Source of the DNA: Diphasiastrum complanatum
Lineage: Eukaryota > Streptophyta > Lycopodiopsida > Lycopodiales > Lycopodiaceae
DNA length: 64,000 nt
Direction: 5' to 3'
Assembly: GCA_029204225.1 (NCBI GenBank)
Contig: CM055101.1
Coordinates: 62,932,171 to 62,996,170, forward strand
The notes under the pieces were generated by a model. That model ran no database searches and had not been told where the DNA came from. It was given only the letters and a program-made list of their open reading frames with translations. The translations under genes and the position numbers were made by a program. Positions 61,601 through 64,000 of the stretch are shown one piece after another. The stretch's first letter is position 1, and every line of letters starts with the position of its first letter.

Positions 61601-62722
61601 CTCTCCAGCGGGTTTCACGCTTTACAATGACAGAAAGGCAGGCACGTAAAGCTTCAACCGCTTTCTCCCTGATTGCCAACTTGGGATCACGTAACGCAAC
61701 CCAGACAGCATCAACAAATTCAGGCACATGGACATTGAACACAGTCGGAGCATTTTCTGCCATCTCCTGCAAGATCATCAAAGACAAAAGTTTTCTCCTG
61801 AGTAGTGGCAAATCTACTGACTATATGCCAAAGCAGCTATCTACAAGATCAGAAAAAGATACTATCTTGTTAACAACAATGTTCAAGATCTTAAACTCAT
61901 GTCAATTAAGATAACTAAAAAACACTCAATCACACTGCCTTTCACAACAAAGGATAGAATTAAGCGTTTTGACTTGATTTACAAATCTACTCAATCCTCT
62001 AGCCTCAAGAAAACCTCAAGTGGTCAGACCATAAAATAGTTCAAATGGATAAAAGGACCTCGCCGTCATATTTATTGTTAAACATTTAACCTTTAAAATA
62101 AGAACAGCAGCAAAACGCCGGGGTTCCACACGCTCCCCCTGTAGCCATTCTAAGGCTTTCTTCACCTGCAAAATAACAATGATACCTTAAGCGTGTGTTT
62201 GTTCTGGGTGAGGAGCTTCATGGAACTTCATTTCATTTTACAATCAAAGTCAAGAATGTGTTCCACTCCAAGATGATTGTTGGTCACAAGGAATTGCACA
62301 TAATCAAATGCTTTTAGGGCAAAAACTGTTGTTTGGCTGTAGAAAATCGATGTCAAACAACCGTTATAAAAATAAAGACAAACCTGCAGCTCGACAATGT
62401 CAGCCGTTTGAGGCCCACCAGATCGAGCAAGATGGCCAAGAACTTTACTTGCAACAACTAAAACCTCATGTTCCTGTTTCTCTTCGAACACACGGCGTAA
62501 ATAGCTGGCAAAGCGTGTTGTTTTGGTTGCACTTTCACCAATCTTCACGTCTATCAACTCATTTATTGCACGTAACCCCCCTAAATTATCTGTAACCTCA
62601 GAACTGTCCAGTAAACTTAAAATGCGCTCATACAGATTGTCCATGAAGCGTGTGAGGGCCTCTCCACCAAGATCGCGAGCTTCTTCCTCCACATGCTTTC
62701 GGAAAGTCAGAGCTGAACCCTC
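2892..62722 (-). CDS. TOR: TOR kinase (target of rapamycin), partial, 43 exons
   Basis: This is the plant TOR protein kinase, the PI3K-related kinase at the core of TORC1, which couples nutrients and energy to growth and translation. Minus-strand exons in order: 62722-62384, 62165-62091, 61766-61594, 61429-61331, 61167-61008, 60867-60724, 60553-60381, 60223-60019, 59812-59600, 53021-52869, 52585-52464, 52319-52220, 52102-52007, 43242-43112, 40223-40121, 39915-39721, 39611-39519, 39174-39139, 38253-38155, 38010-37912, 37614-37452, 37335-37202, 36939-36887, 18474-18351, 18220-18023, 15705-15553, 15454-15302, 14990-14919, 14267-14121, 11163-11102, 10458-10349, 10133-10024, 9875-9711, 9489-9424, 8002-7934, 7788-7678, 7582-7442, 7357-7229, 7122-6939, 6840-6626, 6439-6233, 3900-3787, 3083-2892. 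Every junction has AG/GT borders and the phases sum to one open frame of 1,960 codons. HEAT repeats, FAT and part of FRB are present; the kinase domain is outside. The match to Arabidopsis TOR is from memory of the family; exon borders were placed by eye. Confidence 0.96.
4680..5970 (-). mobile_element. degraded Ty1/copia pol fragment (integrase to RT)
   Basis: Minus-strand frames interrupted by stops show the Copia order. The GAG-pre-integrase block [16 protein letters not shown] is near 5955-5885. The integrase segment [10 protein letters not shown]...[11 protein letters not shown] is near 5740-5640, [10 protein letters not shown] near 5490, and the RT beginning [10 protein letters not shown] near 4760. 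It lies in the TOR intron between 6233 and 3900, in the same orientation as TOR, one of the few sense insertions. LTRs were not found. Stops and indels show it is old and inactive. Confidence 0.8.
6233..8002 (-). CDS. TOR: TOR exons 35-41: FAT domain, C-terminal half
   Basis: The exons are 8002-7934, 7788-7678, 7582-7442, 7357-7229, 7122-6939, 6840-6626 and 6439-6233, about residues 1507-1858. Landmarks include [91 protein letters not shown] and [20 protein letters not shown]. This is the most conserved part of the visible protein and leads into FRB. The exons are closely spaced and without insertions. A split Glu codon (G|AG) joins 6939 to 6840. Confidence 0.96.
8671..9128. mobile_element. 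hAT-like short non-autonomous element (MITE relic)
   Basis: The stretch starts with GTGTAGCATTCAAACATTTG and contains an internal near-palindrome (gggaccctttgg ... gggggtcccaaaag) that is closely paralleled in the element at 56121-56347. The right end carries CATTTGAAACG, the inverse of the start. I could not identify a clean target-site duplication, so the borders are approximate. It lies in the TOR intron 8003-9423. No coding capacity is seen. Confidence 0.5.
9424..11163 (-). CDS. TOR: TOR exons 30-34: FAT domain
   Basis: The exons are 11163-11102, 10458-10349, 10133-10024, 9875-9711 and 9489-9424, about residues 1336-1506. Conserved FAT segments are [35 protein letters not shown] (Trp codon split TG|G), [45 protein letters not shown] and [19 protein letters not shown]. 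The successive split codons at 11102/10458 and 10349/10133 confirm the joins. The loop [11 protein letters not shown] in 9875-9711 is glycine-rich and probably flexible. Confidence 0.95.
11164..14120 (-). other. TOR intron of about 3 kb without recognised genes
   Basis: No TOR exon is missing between 14121 and 11163, because residues run on without a gap. Around 12583-12600 the minus strand has a purine-rich run followed by TGTCATTATGAC, which could be the polypurine tract and LTR start of an old retroelement, but no partner LTR or coding region was recognised. Otherwise I see only A/T-rich sequence. Confidence 0.5.
14121..15705 (-). CDS. TOR: TOR exons 26-29: entry into the FAT domain
   Basis: The exons are 15705-15553, 15454-15302, 14990-14919 and 14267-14121, about residues 1161-1335. 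Highly conserved TOR blocks are visible: [62 protein letters not shown] and [12 protein letters not shown]. The FAT domain, an alpha-solenoid clamp around the kinase domain in PI3K-related kinases, begins in this region. The exon at 14267 carries an insert ([14 protein letters not shown]) relative to Arabidopsis TOR, in a surface loop. Confidence 0.94.
14449..14795. repeat. possible inverted-repeat element with internal hairpin
   Basis: The left end reads TGGGAAAATTTCCC and the right end TTCCCAGGAGAAACTTCCCA, giving imperfect terminal inverted repeats. Inside, AAACAGCATTTCC and its inverse (about 14486-14524) form a 13-bp hairpin. This suggests a small MITE in the TOR intron between 14919 and 14267. 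No target duplication was identified, so the class is unknown. Confidence 0.35.
16000..17377 (+). mobile_element. truncated Ty1/copia element: RT-RNase H remnant plus 3' LTR
   Basis: The plus strand shows the RT catalytic block [12 protein letters not shown] (about 16110-16145), then [14 protein letters not shown], RNase H traces ([14 protein letters not shown]-like, about 16780-16815; DIFTKRL near 16910), a polypurine tract gaaggggaga (16991-17000) and an LTR starting TGTTGAAAAGAATGCC at 17001. The LTR resembles that of the element at 23660-28972, so both belong to one family. The 5' part is missing. Several frameshifts and stops are present. It lies antisense in the TOR intron 15706-18022. 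Confidence 0.82.
18023..18474 (-). CDS. TOR: TOR exons 24-25: last HEAT units and variable linker
   Basis: 18474-18351 (124 nt) encodes [20 protein letters not shown] and ends [10 protein letters not shown]. 18220-18023 (198 nt) continues [17 protein letters not shown] and then a hydrophilic, poorly conserved linker of about 50 residues ending NLQTKNFK. In plant TOR this linker sits between the HEAT solenoid and the FAT domain, so lower conservation is expected. Both exons have standard borders and keep frame with the exons on either side. Confidence 0.92.
18906..19056 (+). mobile_element. 3' tail of a LINE (T0) ending in (TC)28
   Basis: The segment begins tttggagacgttcatagc, parallels the 3' end of LINE A near 29190-29295, and carries the tail hairpin GTACC-TTTG-GGTAC (18963-18976), then AATAAATC and a (TC)28 tract (19001-19056). 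Only the end of this element is recognisable upstream of LINE A. It probably results from 5' truncation during target-primed reverse transcription. Confidence 0.65.
19062..20104 (+). pseudogene. LINE A ORF1 (L1 ORF1p-like RNA-binding protein), disrupted
   Basis: The first ATG after the CT tract starts a Pro/Ser-rich basic N-terminus ([17 protein letters not shown]...), which falls out of frame. A conserved part resumes at 19607 with a coiled-coil-like start ([10 protein letters not shown]), then [31 protein letters not shown] and [20 protein letters not shown]. After an amber stop at 19988-19990, [17 protein letters not shown] follows. Related copies have Gln (CAA) at the stop position, so it is a CAG-to-TAG change. 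The RRM-like centre plus the G-R-R-V-I-Y-R-D-G-x-I-R ending resembles the L1 ORF1p C-terminal domain, which binds the element's RNA as a chaperone. Confidence 0.7.
20156..23560 (+). pseudogene. LINE A ORF2: APE endonuclease, reverse transcriptase, C-terminal zinc motif
   Basis: From [10 protein letters not shown] at 20156, the APE-type endonuclease shows NCNG, the catalytic Glu in MDTHES, GDFNAR and, after a frameshift near 20760, LSDHSFL. The RT fills 21540-22350 with [35 protein letters not shown] and the catalytic YADD in [17 protein letters not shown] at 22360-22362 replaces the Trp codon seen in LINE C. The C-terminus has C-x2-C-x8-H-x4-C ([19 protein letters not shown], about 23260-23320) and an Asp-rich tail. 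These domains nick the target and copy the RNA. At least three lesions make it a pseudogene. Confidence 0.82.
23660..24050 (+). repeat. 5' LTR of the Copia element
   Basis: 391 bp beginning TGTTGAAATAAATGCC. It is nearly identical to 28582-28972. The 3' border sits at the tRNA-Met primer site, with the last base shared or ambiguous. Confidence 0.93.
24473..25400 (+). pseudogene. Copia gag (capsid and CCHC nucleocapsid)
   Basis: The frame beginning [20 protein letters not shown] runs 24473-25231. It has the UBN2/retrotran_gag-type fold signature [20 protein letters not shown] and [20 protein letters not shown]. An in-frame TGA at 25229-25231 is followed directly by the zinc knuckle [14 protein letters not shown] (C-x2-C-x4-H-x4-C) in the same frame. 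Gag forms the virus-like particle. A single codon change would explain the stop, so the reading frame appears only recently lost. Confidence 0.85.
25428..28556 (+). pseudogene. Copia pol: protease, integrase, RT, RNase H
   Basis: Protease motif [13 protein letters not shown] lies near 25430. The pre-integrase block is [16 protein letters not shown]. The integrase core (25990-26330) shows [14 protein letters not shown] and NGVAERKN, giving the D-D-E triad. RT begins [19 protein letters not shown] (27130), with catalytic [11 protein letters not shown] at about 27620. RNase H has [16 protein letters not shown] and [12 protein letters not shown] near the end. The order protease-integrase-RT-RNase H is diagnostic for Ty1/copia. 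Frame breaks near 25652, 25990, 26990, 27490 and 28140 disrupt it. Confidence 0.9.
28582..28972 (+). repeat. 3' LTR of the Copia element
   Basis: 391 bp, preceded by a polypurine tract (ttgaggggggg, 28571-28581) and followed by the target duplication ctccc. It is almost identical to the 5' LTR. Confidence 0.93.
29358..29719 (+). mobile_element. H1: 5'-truncated ORF1-only LINE-derived unit with (CT)n tail
   Basis: It begins directly at the end of LINE A's (TC)n tract with the last codons of ORF1 ([20 protein letters not shown]). A roughly 180-nt 3' UTR follows, almost identical to that of H2, then the hairpin ATGCC-TTTT-GGCAT (29592-29605), AATAAAGC and a CT tract of about 93 nt (29627-29719). 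No ORF2 sequence separates ORF1 from the tail, unlike LINE A. Confidence 0.75.
29720..30435 (+). mobile_element. H2: ORF1-only (half-LINE) unit with shared LINE 3' tail
   Basis: It starts at the end of the H1 CT tract. An ORF1 segment at 29853-30203 encodes [32 protein letters not shown] and [16 protein letters not shown], homologous to LINE A ORF1. It ends in a normal stop, followed by about 200 nt of UTR and the shared tail: hairpin near 30377-30390, AATAAAGC and a CTTT/CT tract (30409-30435). Endonuclease and RT are absent, so mobility would have to be supplied in trans by a LINE recognising the same tail. It resembles the HAL1 (half-L1) layout of mammals. Confidence 0.72.
29853..30203 (+). 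CDS. ORF1-like protein of unit H2 (116 aa open frame)
   Basis: This uninterrupted frame covers the RRM-like and C-terminal parts of the LINE ORF1 protein and extends to a stop. The N-terminal coiled-coil part seen in LINE A is missing or diverged, so the true start is uncertain. An upstream reading without a methionine (TYEICQGKK) continues the homology a little further. It is likely an RNA-binding protein if expressed. Confidence 0.5.
   Translation: MMMDLLFSQNVVKEAEKFLEGNLQHHSKGMGTAWRPTKDLDTLVICFTSVSHRREVLGKRFQLRDTKVYLDEDLTFIQVQERKKARQEALSTGKRLIYRDGIIRLVDRKPIVNEKI
30436..32105 (+). mobile_element. LINE B: 5'-truncated LINE carrying RT, with a 151-bp tandem duplication
   Basis: It starts at the end of the H2 CT tract. 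It aligns with LINE A from roughly the end of the endonuclease onward: the RT frame at 30604-31584 has [35 protein letters not shown] and [13 protein letters not shown] perfect 151-bp direct duplication (31399-31549 and 31550-31700) repeats the YADD region and shifts frame. Sequence between LLS and VMIFNTS is deleted relative to LINE A. Homology stops near 32105, where non-LINE sequence begins. It is antisense to TOR and inactive. Confidence 0.82.
31399..31700 (+). repeat. perfect 151-bp tandem duplication
   Basis: 31399-31549 and 31550-31700 read identically, from tccctctcctctacac to aaaaccaatgt. The unit is not a multiple of three, so it breaks the RT frame, and the YADD box appears twice. 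It is either a very recent duplication or an assembly artefact. Confidence 0.92.
32106..33077 (+). other. non-LINE filler segment ending in mitochondrial nad5 sequence (NUMT)
   Basis: This segment joins broken LINE B to LINE C. Its last 150 nt (32928-33077) read without stop as [28 protein letters not shown] and [16 protein letters not shown], followed by MTII. This fits the C-terminal part of mitochondrial NADH dehydrogenase subunit 5 of land plants. The remaining 800 nt have a similar base composition and several short hairpins (for example ttgacttg...caagtcaa near 32257-32285), and may also be mitochondrial, but I recognise no gene in them. Confidence 0.6.
32928..33077 (+). pseudogene. nad5: nad5 3' fragment (nuclear copy of mitochondrial DNA)
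   Basis: Open frame of 50 codons with the ND5 signature DKG-x-IE-x2-GP-x-GI and the terminal hydrophobic helix [13 protein letters not shown]. In mitochondria this protein is a proton-pumping subunit of complex I. Here it is a short, promoterless fragment cut off where LINE C begins. The assignment is from memory of plant ND5; an ndhF origin fits less well. Confidence 0.65.
33078..36510 (+). mobile_element. LINE C: decayed LINE copy (end of ORF1 through 3' UTR)
   Basis: It begins inside ORF1 ([20 protein letters not shown]-like). Endonuclease pieces follow ([24 protein letters not shown]), then RT ([10 protein letters not shown] near 34620, [10 protein letters not shown]-like, LLYANDVV), a C-terminal region with [18 protein letters not shown]-like sequence, an Asp-rich stretch (gatgatgatgatgatgg) and the 3' UTR (36445-36505) similar to LINE A. 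Many stops and indels are present. The conserved tail hairpin and CT tract are missing. The catalytic YADD reads YAND here. It is the oldest of the three LINE copies. Confidence 0.78.
36887..38253 (-). CDS. TOR: TOR exons 19-23: HEAT repeats before the giant intron
   Basis: The exons are 38253-38155, 38010-37912, 37614-37452, 37335-37202 and 36939-36887, about residues 871-1053. Landmarks are [59 protein letters not shown] and [15 protein letters not shown]. The last exon is only 53 nt and is easily missed. It reads [18 protein letters not shown] and matches the conserved TOR segment at this point. It ends in GG, completed by A in the next exon at 18474, so an intron of about 18.4 kb separates two exactly phased exons. 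Confidence 0.93.
39139..40223 (-). CDS. TOR: TOR exons 15-18, including a 36-nt microexon
   Basis: The exons are 40223-40121, 39915-39721, 39611-39519 and 39174-39139, about residues 728-870. Visible landmarks are [12 protein letters not shown] followed by [18 protein letters not shown], then [19 protein letters not shown] and the microexon [12 protein letters not shown]. The microexon is only 12 codons, phase 0 on both sides, with clear AG and GT borders; its peptide matches the conserved [10 protein letters not shown] of plant TOR. The segment after HNQQ ([19 protein letters not shown]) is a polar linker typical of this variable part of the protein. Confidence 0.94.
41160..41730. mobile_element. 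hAT-like non-autonomous element, 571 bp, with 8-bp duplication
   Basis: The ends are TAGAGTTTCC and GGTGAAACTATA, imperfect inverted repeats followed inward by GAATCG/CGATTC-rich sequence. Perfect 8-bp direct repeats gtcactac flank it (41152-41159 and 41731-41738), and excising one copy restores the Copia RT reading frame, which proves the boundaries. An 8-bp duplication and TAG-type ends point to the hAT superfamily. It carries a (CA)n run near 41552. No transposase is present. Confidence 0.82.
41816..41875. repeat. partial end of a second GAATCG-rich hAT-like element
   Basis: TAGTTGCACTACGATTTGAA and following GAATCGC motifs resemble the ends of the elements at 41160 and 44121. No matching right end was found, so only a terminal fragment is claimed. 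Confidence 0.4.
42354..42797 (+). repeat. 3' LTR of the Copia relic
   Basis: 444 bp with TGTTAGAA...TTCCAACA inverted ends, directly preceded by a G-rich polypurine tract. A TATA-like gatataag occurs near 42630. Confidence 0.75.
43112..43242 (-). CDS. TOR: TOR exon 14: HEAT repeat
   Basis: This isolated 131-nt exon encodes about residues 685-728, beginning [20 protein letters not shown] and ending in a split Gly codon (GG|G) completed by the exon at 40223. It continues the HEAT array seen in plant TOR. It sits between an intron holding a Copia element inside an hAT-like element (43243-52006) and one holding a Copia relic with another hAT-like insertion (40224-43111). Confidence 0.94.
43243..44112 (-). 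other. TOR intron portion without recognised features
   Basis: 870 nt between the TOR exon and the hAT-like element. It is A/T-rich; I see no coding, repeat or structural signal. Confidence 0.6.
44545..44665 (+). repeat. three imperfect tandem repeats of about 39 bp
   Basis: Units of the form aaaagacacgaagcgaaaatg...cgaacatcctg occur three times just left of the Copia terminal repeat. The motif gcgacacgaaaa recurs nearby inside that repeat. They could be the remnant of a pol-LTR spacer of a neighbouring Copia copy or a local expansion. Confidence 0.6.
45632..46671 (+). pseudogene. Copia-2 gag with two CCHC zinc knuckles
   Basis: [20 protein letters not shown] leads into [20 protein letters not shown], the usual Copia gag N-terminus. 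The frame breaks near 45870 and resumes at 46013 ([14 protein letters not shown]...[12 protein letters not shown]). A Lys/Arg-rich segment precedes two zinc knuckles, [14 protein letters not shown] and [14 protein letters not shown]. Two knuckles rather than one distinguish it from the element at 24 kb. Confidence 0.85.
46669..49875 (+). pseudogene. Copia-2 pol
   Basis: Protease VILDSGAT starts at 46669. [16 protein letters not shown] and [14 protein letters not shown] mark the pre-integrase zinc region. Integrase shows [13 protein letters not shown], while the central Asp region is damaged near 47440 (TAG at 47440-47442). RT spans 48300-48970 with [20 protein letters not shown] and YVDDTLIF. 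After a stop (TAG at 48970-48972), RNase H runs 49000-49870 with [20 protein letters not shown]. The C-terminus [16 protein letters not shown] lies inside the right terminal repeat and ends at a TGA at 49873-49875. Confidence 0.87.
50794..52006 (-). other. TOR intron portion without recognised features
   Basis: About 1.2 kb between the hAT-like element and the exon 52102-52007. Nothing supportable was seen beyond A/T-rich sequence. Confidence 0.6.
52007..53021 (-). CDS. TOR: TOR exons 10-13: central HEAT repeats / DUF3385 start
   Basis: The exons are 53021-52869, 52585-52464, 52319-52220 and 52102-52007. They encode about residues 528-684, including the strongly TOR-like segment [19 protein letters not shown], the region where the DUF3385 domain of TOR proteins begins. 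A phase-2 junction (AG|T, Ser) joins 52464 to 52319. The last exon encodes [19 protein letters not shown], in which the Gly/Ser/Asn loop is a plant-type variant. Introns are short within the block, but it is flanked by a 6.6-kb intron on one side and an 8.8-kb intron on the other, both filled with transposons. The frame is intact with no stops. Confidence 0.95.
52631..52681 (+). repeat. compound microsatellite (GT)n(GA)n
   Basis: A perfect GT run followed directly by a GA run, inside the short TOR intron between 52869 and 52585. Confidence 0.95.
53022..54229 (-). other. TOR intron portion without recognised features
   Basis: About 1.2 kb between the exon 53021-52869 and the Copia integrase relic. 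I see no coding or repeat signature. Confidence 0.55.
54230..54480 (-). mobile_element. Copia integrase relic
   Basis: The minus strand reads [20 protein letters not shown], then [17 protein letters not shown] and [20 protein letters not shown], the catalytic-core region of Ty1/copia integrase with the first two acidic positions. No LTR or RT is next to it. Same orientation as TOR; an old fragment. Confidence 0.78.
55160..56590 (+). mobile_element. Ty3/gypsy pol relic (RT end, RNase H, integrase)
   Basis: Plus-strand pieces in several frames: [20 protein letters not shown] (RT end), [14 protein letters not shown] and [14 protein letters not shown] (RNase H), [14 protein letters not shown], the integrase zinc-region end [27 protein letters not shown] followed by IDFTT, and [20 protein letters not shown]. 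The integrase continues after the nested element at 56121-56347 with [15 protein letters not shown]. Order and motifs are those of Ty3/gypsy. No LTRs were seen; multiple frame breaks. Confidence 0.8.
56121..56347. mobile_element. hAT-like MITE, 227 bp, inside the Gypsy integrase
   Basis: The ends TAGTGTTACATTCAAACATT and the inverse of AATGCATATGAAGGAAACACTA form imperfect inverted repeats. The flanks ctagaaac (56113-56120) and ttaggaac (56348-56355) match at six of eight positions, fitting an old 8-bp duplication. Integrase homology resumes directly after it. It shares its end and its internal gggtcccttt...ggggccccaaaag segment with 8671-9128. Confidence 0.7.
57570..58698 (+). mobile_element. 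CACTA (En/Spm) transposase relic, TNP2 / DUF4218 part
   Basis: [20 protein letters not shown] near 57610 fits the TNP2 zinc region. [20 protein letters not shown] and [10 protein letters not shown] (57920-58060) precede the DUF4218 signature [20 protein letters not shown] and [12 protein letters not shown] (58165-58270). A frame at 58093-58698 stays open for 201 codons. CACTA terminal repeats were not located. The fragment lies in the TOR intron 53022-59599, antisense to TOR. Stops before 57716 and the lack of ends indicate an inactive remnant. Confidence 0.78.
58699..59599 (-). other. TOR intron portion without recognised features
   Basis: About 900 nt between the CACTA relic and the exon 59812-59600. 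No recognisable signal apart from A/T-rich sequence. Confidence 0.55.
59600..62722 (-). CDS. TOR: TOR exons 1-9 of the window: N-terminal HEAT repeats
   Basis: Nine exons encode about residues 1-527 of the visible protein. The first, 62722-62384, opens in frame with [18 protein letters not shown], which aligns just after the short N-terminal leader of plant TOR, so the true start codon lies in an exon beyond the right edge. The methionine at 62692 is internal. Diagnostic stretches are [18 protein letters not shown] (62165-61594), [20 protein letters not shown] across the 61331/61167 junction, [14 protein letters not shown] (60867-60724) and [17 protein letters not shown] (60223-60019). These are helical HEAT repeats that form the TOR scaffold for its Raptor partner. 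Introns in this block are short, and I saw no mobile element in them. One intron interrupts a Trp codon (TG|G at 61594/61429), which confirms the join. Confidence 0.95.
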
Positions 62723-64000
62723 CTGCAGTTTACCAATGTTGTCACGAGCTCAAAATCCAACTGATGATTAATATGACTTAAATGAGCAAACTTCCACTCC
62801 AAAAAATTTAATGCATATCAACTCCAACAGTGTAACATATACAAGCACAGTATATCCTGCCCAGGATTCATCAAAATAACATGAACCAAAAGCAGTTAAT
62901 CAAACCCAAGGTATACTAACTGAACTAGCAAGCACAATGTGGGCAAGAAGAGAGCCAAATGCAAACCAAGACGGAATACAATGGAGGCTGAAGACAGAGA
63001 AGAAGGCAAAAGGCAAAAGGCAACAAGCTGGAGGCTGCACTGAGGGAAGTCAGAAACATGTCAAATGGCACAAGCAGCAAGGCTAGCCCATGCTCAGTTT
63101 CTCTTCAAAAGTTACTGCACCATCAAGATTTTGTTCAAAAAGGAGATTTTCTGACCAGCACCTTTTTGTTCAACATTTGACTGATCTGCATTCCTTATGT
63201 TGTCCTACTATCCTAAAGGTCCAATTTCTATCCCTTTTTACTAGCTAGAAGTGAAGTTATTACAGAGTCAAACTTTGGTCAAAATGAAAGATTCCGTTTT
63301 CTGCTCTGAAATTTTTGGTTTTGAGTTTCAAGTGAATCTTCATATTGATACTTGAACATGAGTTCATTGCACTTTCAGTTGAGCTTGACAATCGGAACTT
63401 CTTATCAAAAAACCTTCAAGGCCATAGTTTGGTCAAGAACATTCTTCTTTCTGCAGACAGATTTTGTTTTGATGCTAAGTAGATCTTTACATTCTTTGTT
63501 GACCAACAAGTATCACAATGATCTCTCTATCTCAAGATATCCCAATTTCAACTTTTTTGCATCGACGAGGGTTTGCATGACAAAGCAATATCTATGGTTA
63601 TCATCAGGTGCCAAGTTTTGGAGGTATTCTCGCACTTTCATTCCTCTTTTTGCGCGCTGTTGTTTTACAACATATGTTGACAGCCTTTATTGCACCTACT
63701 TTCGAGGGTTTTTACAAGGATTTTGCTTGTTGATTATGTCCAAATTGGAGTGCATGGGCCCTCACAAGGTTATTAATTACATTTCCGACCTATACCAGAC
63801 GCAAACCTTAACTACCTCAATTTGACGTCATGCAAGTACTGAAAATTCTGATTTTGCCCAGTATCGATCCTTACTAATCATTTAGCCAAAAACCATCAAA
63901 CTTTTCACCAAAAATAGAATAGATCCGATATCAATAGCATAACTGGCATGCAATCATTAGAACCTGTCATGACTCATAATGACTGAAAAACAACAAGTAT
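62723..64000 (-). other. TOR intron upstream of the first visible exon
   Basis: A clear AG acceptor (tgcag) at 62723-62724 shows this is intron. The missing first coding exon, encoding the short Ser/Gly-rich leader, is not visible and should lie right of 64000. An open frame at 63352-63825 on the plus strand has no similarity that I recognise and looks like chance. Confidence 0.65.

Noticed and set aside
63352-63825. 157-codon open frame upstream of TOR on the plus strand
   Set aside because: Low-complexity composition rich in Phe/Ser/Leu, no recognised motif, and it lies within intron sequence.
1-64000. CRISPR arrays, bacterial operons, tRNA or rRNA genes
   Set aside because: The window is eukaryotic intronic DNA; no spaced repeat array and no convincing tRNA or rRNA sequence was seen.

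Overview
The window is plant nuclear DNA and is almost entirely the inside of one very long gene on the minus strand: TOR, the target-of-rapamycin Ser/Thr kinase. I reconstructed 43 consecutive coding exons between 62722 and 2892. They total 5,880 nt, keep one reading frame (1,960 codons), and each has AG/GT splice borders on the minus strand. They run from near the N-terminus through the HEAT-repeat solenoid and the FAT domain into the first part of the FRB domain. The first coding exon lies beyond the right edge. The rest of FRB, the kinase domain and FATC lie beyond the left edge. No other host gene was recognised.

The organism is a land plant with large, transposon-filled introns. This follows from the plant-type TOR sequence, from plant Copia, Gypsy, CACTA, hAT-like and LINE elements, and from a fragment matching the C-terminus of plant mitochondrial nad5. 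A fern or another large-genome lineage is plausible, but nothing in the window decides it.

Layout from right to left, the direction TOR is transcribed: 62.7-59.6 kb, nine HEAT exons; 59.6-53.0 kb, an intron with CACTA, Gypsy and Copia relics and a small hAT-like element; 53.0-52.0 kb, four exons; 52.0-43.2 kb, an intron with an hAT-like element split by a Ty1/copia element; 43.2-36.9 kb, ten exons plus a Copia relic with its own nested hAT-like element; 36.9-18.5 kb, an 18.4-kb intron with a pile of LINE-type elements, a nested Copia and a mitochondrial fragment; 18.5-2.9 kb, twenty exons for the last HEAT units, FAT and early FRB, with smaller elements in the introns.

The most interesting region is 18.9-36.5 kb. 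Several non-LTR elements lie head to tail in one orientation. Each of the first units ends in a short conserved hairpin followed by a (CT)n tract, and the next unit starts directly at the end of that tract. The set includes a near-full-length two-ORF LINE, a 5'-truncated LINE and two short units that carry only ORF1 sequence plus the shared 3' tail. This suggests a LINE family with a hairpin-recognised 3' end and a preference for CT microsatellites, with ORF1-only non-autonomous partners.

Most transposable elements here, and all the large ones, are antisense to TOR. All of them look damaged, so the only gene likely to be functional is TOR.
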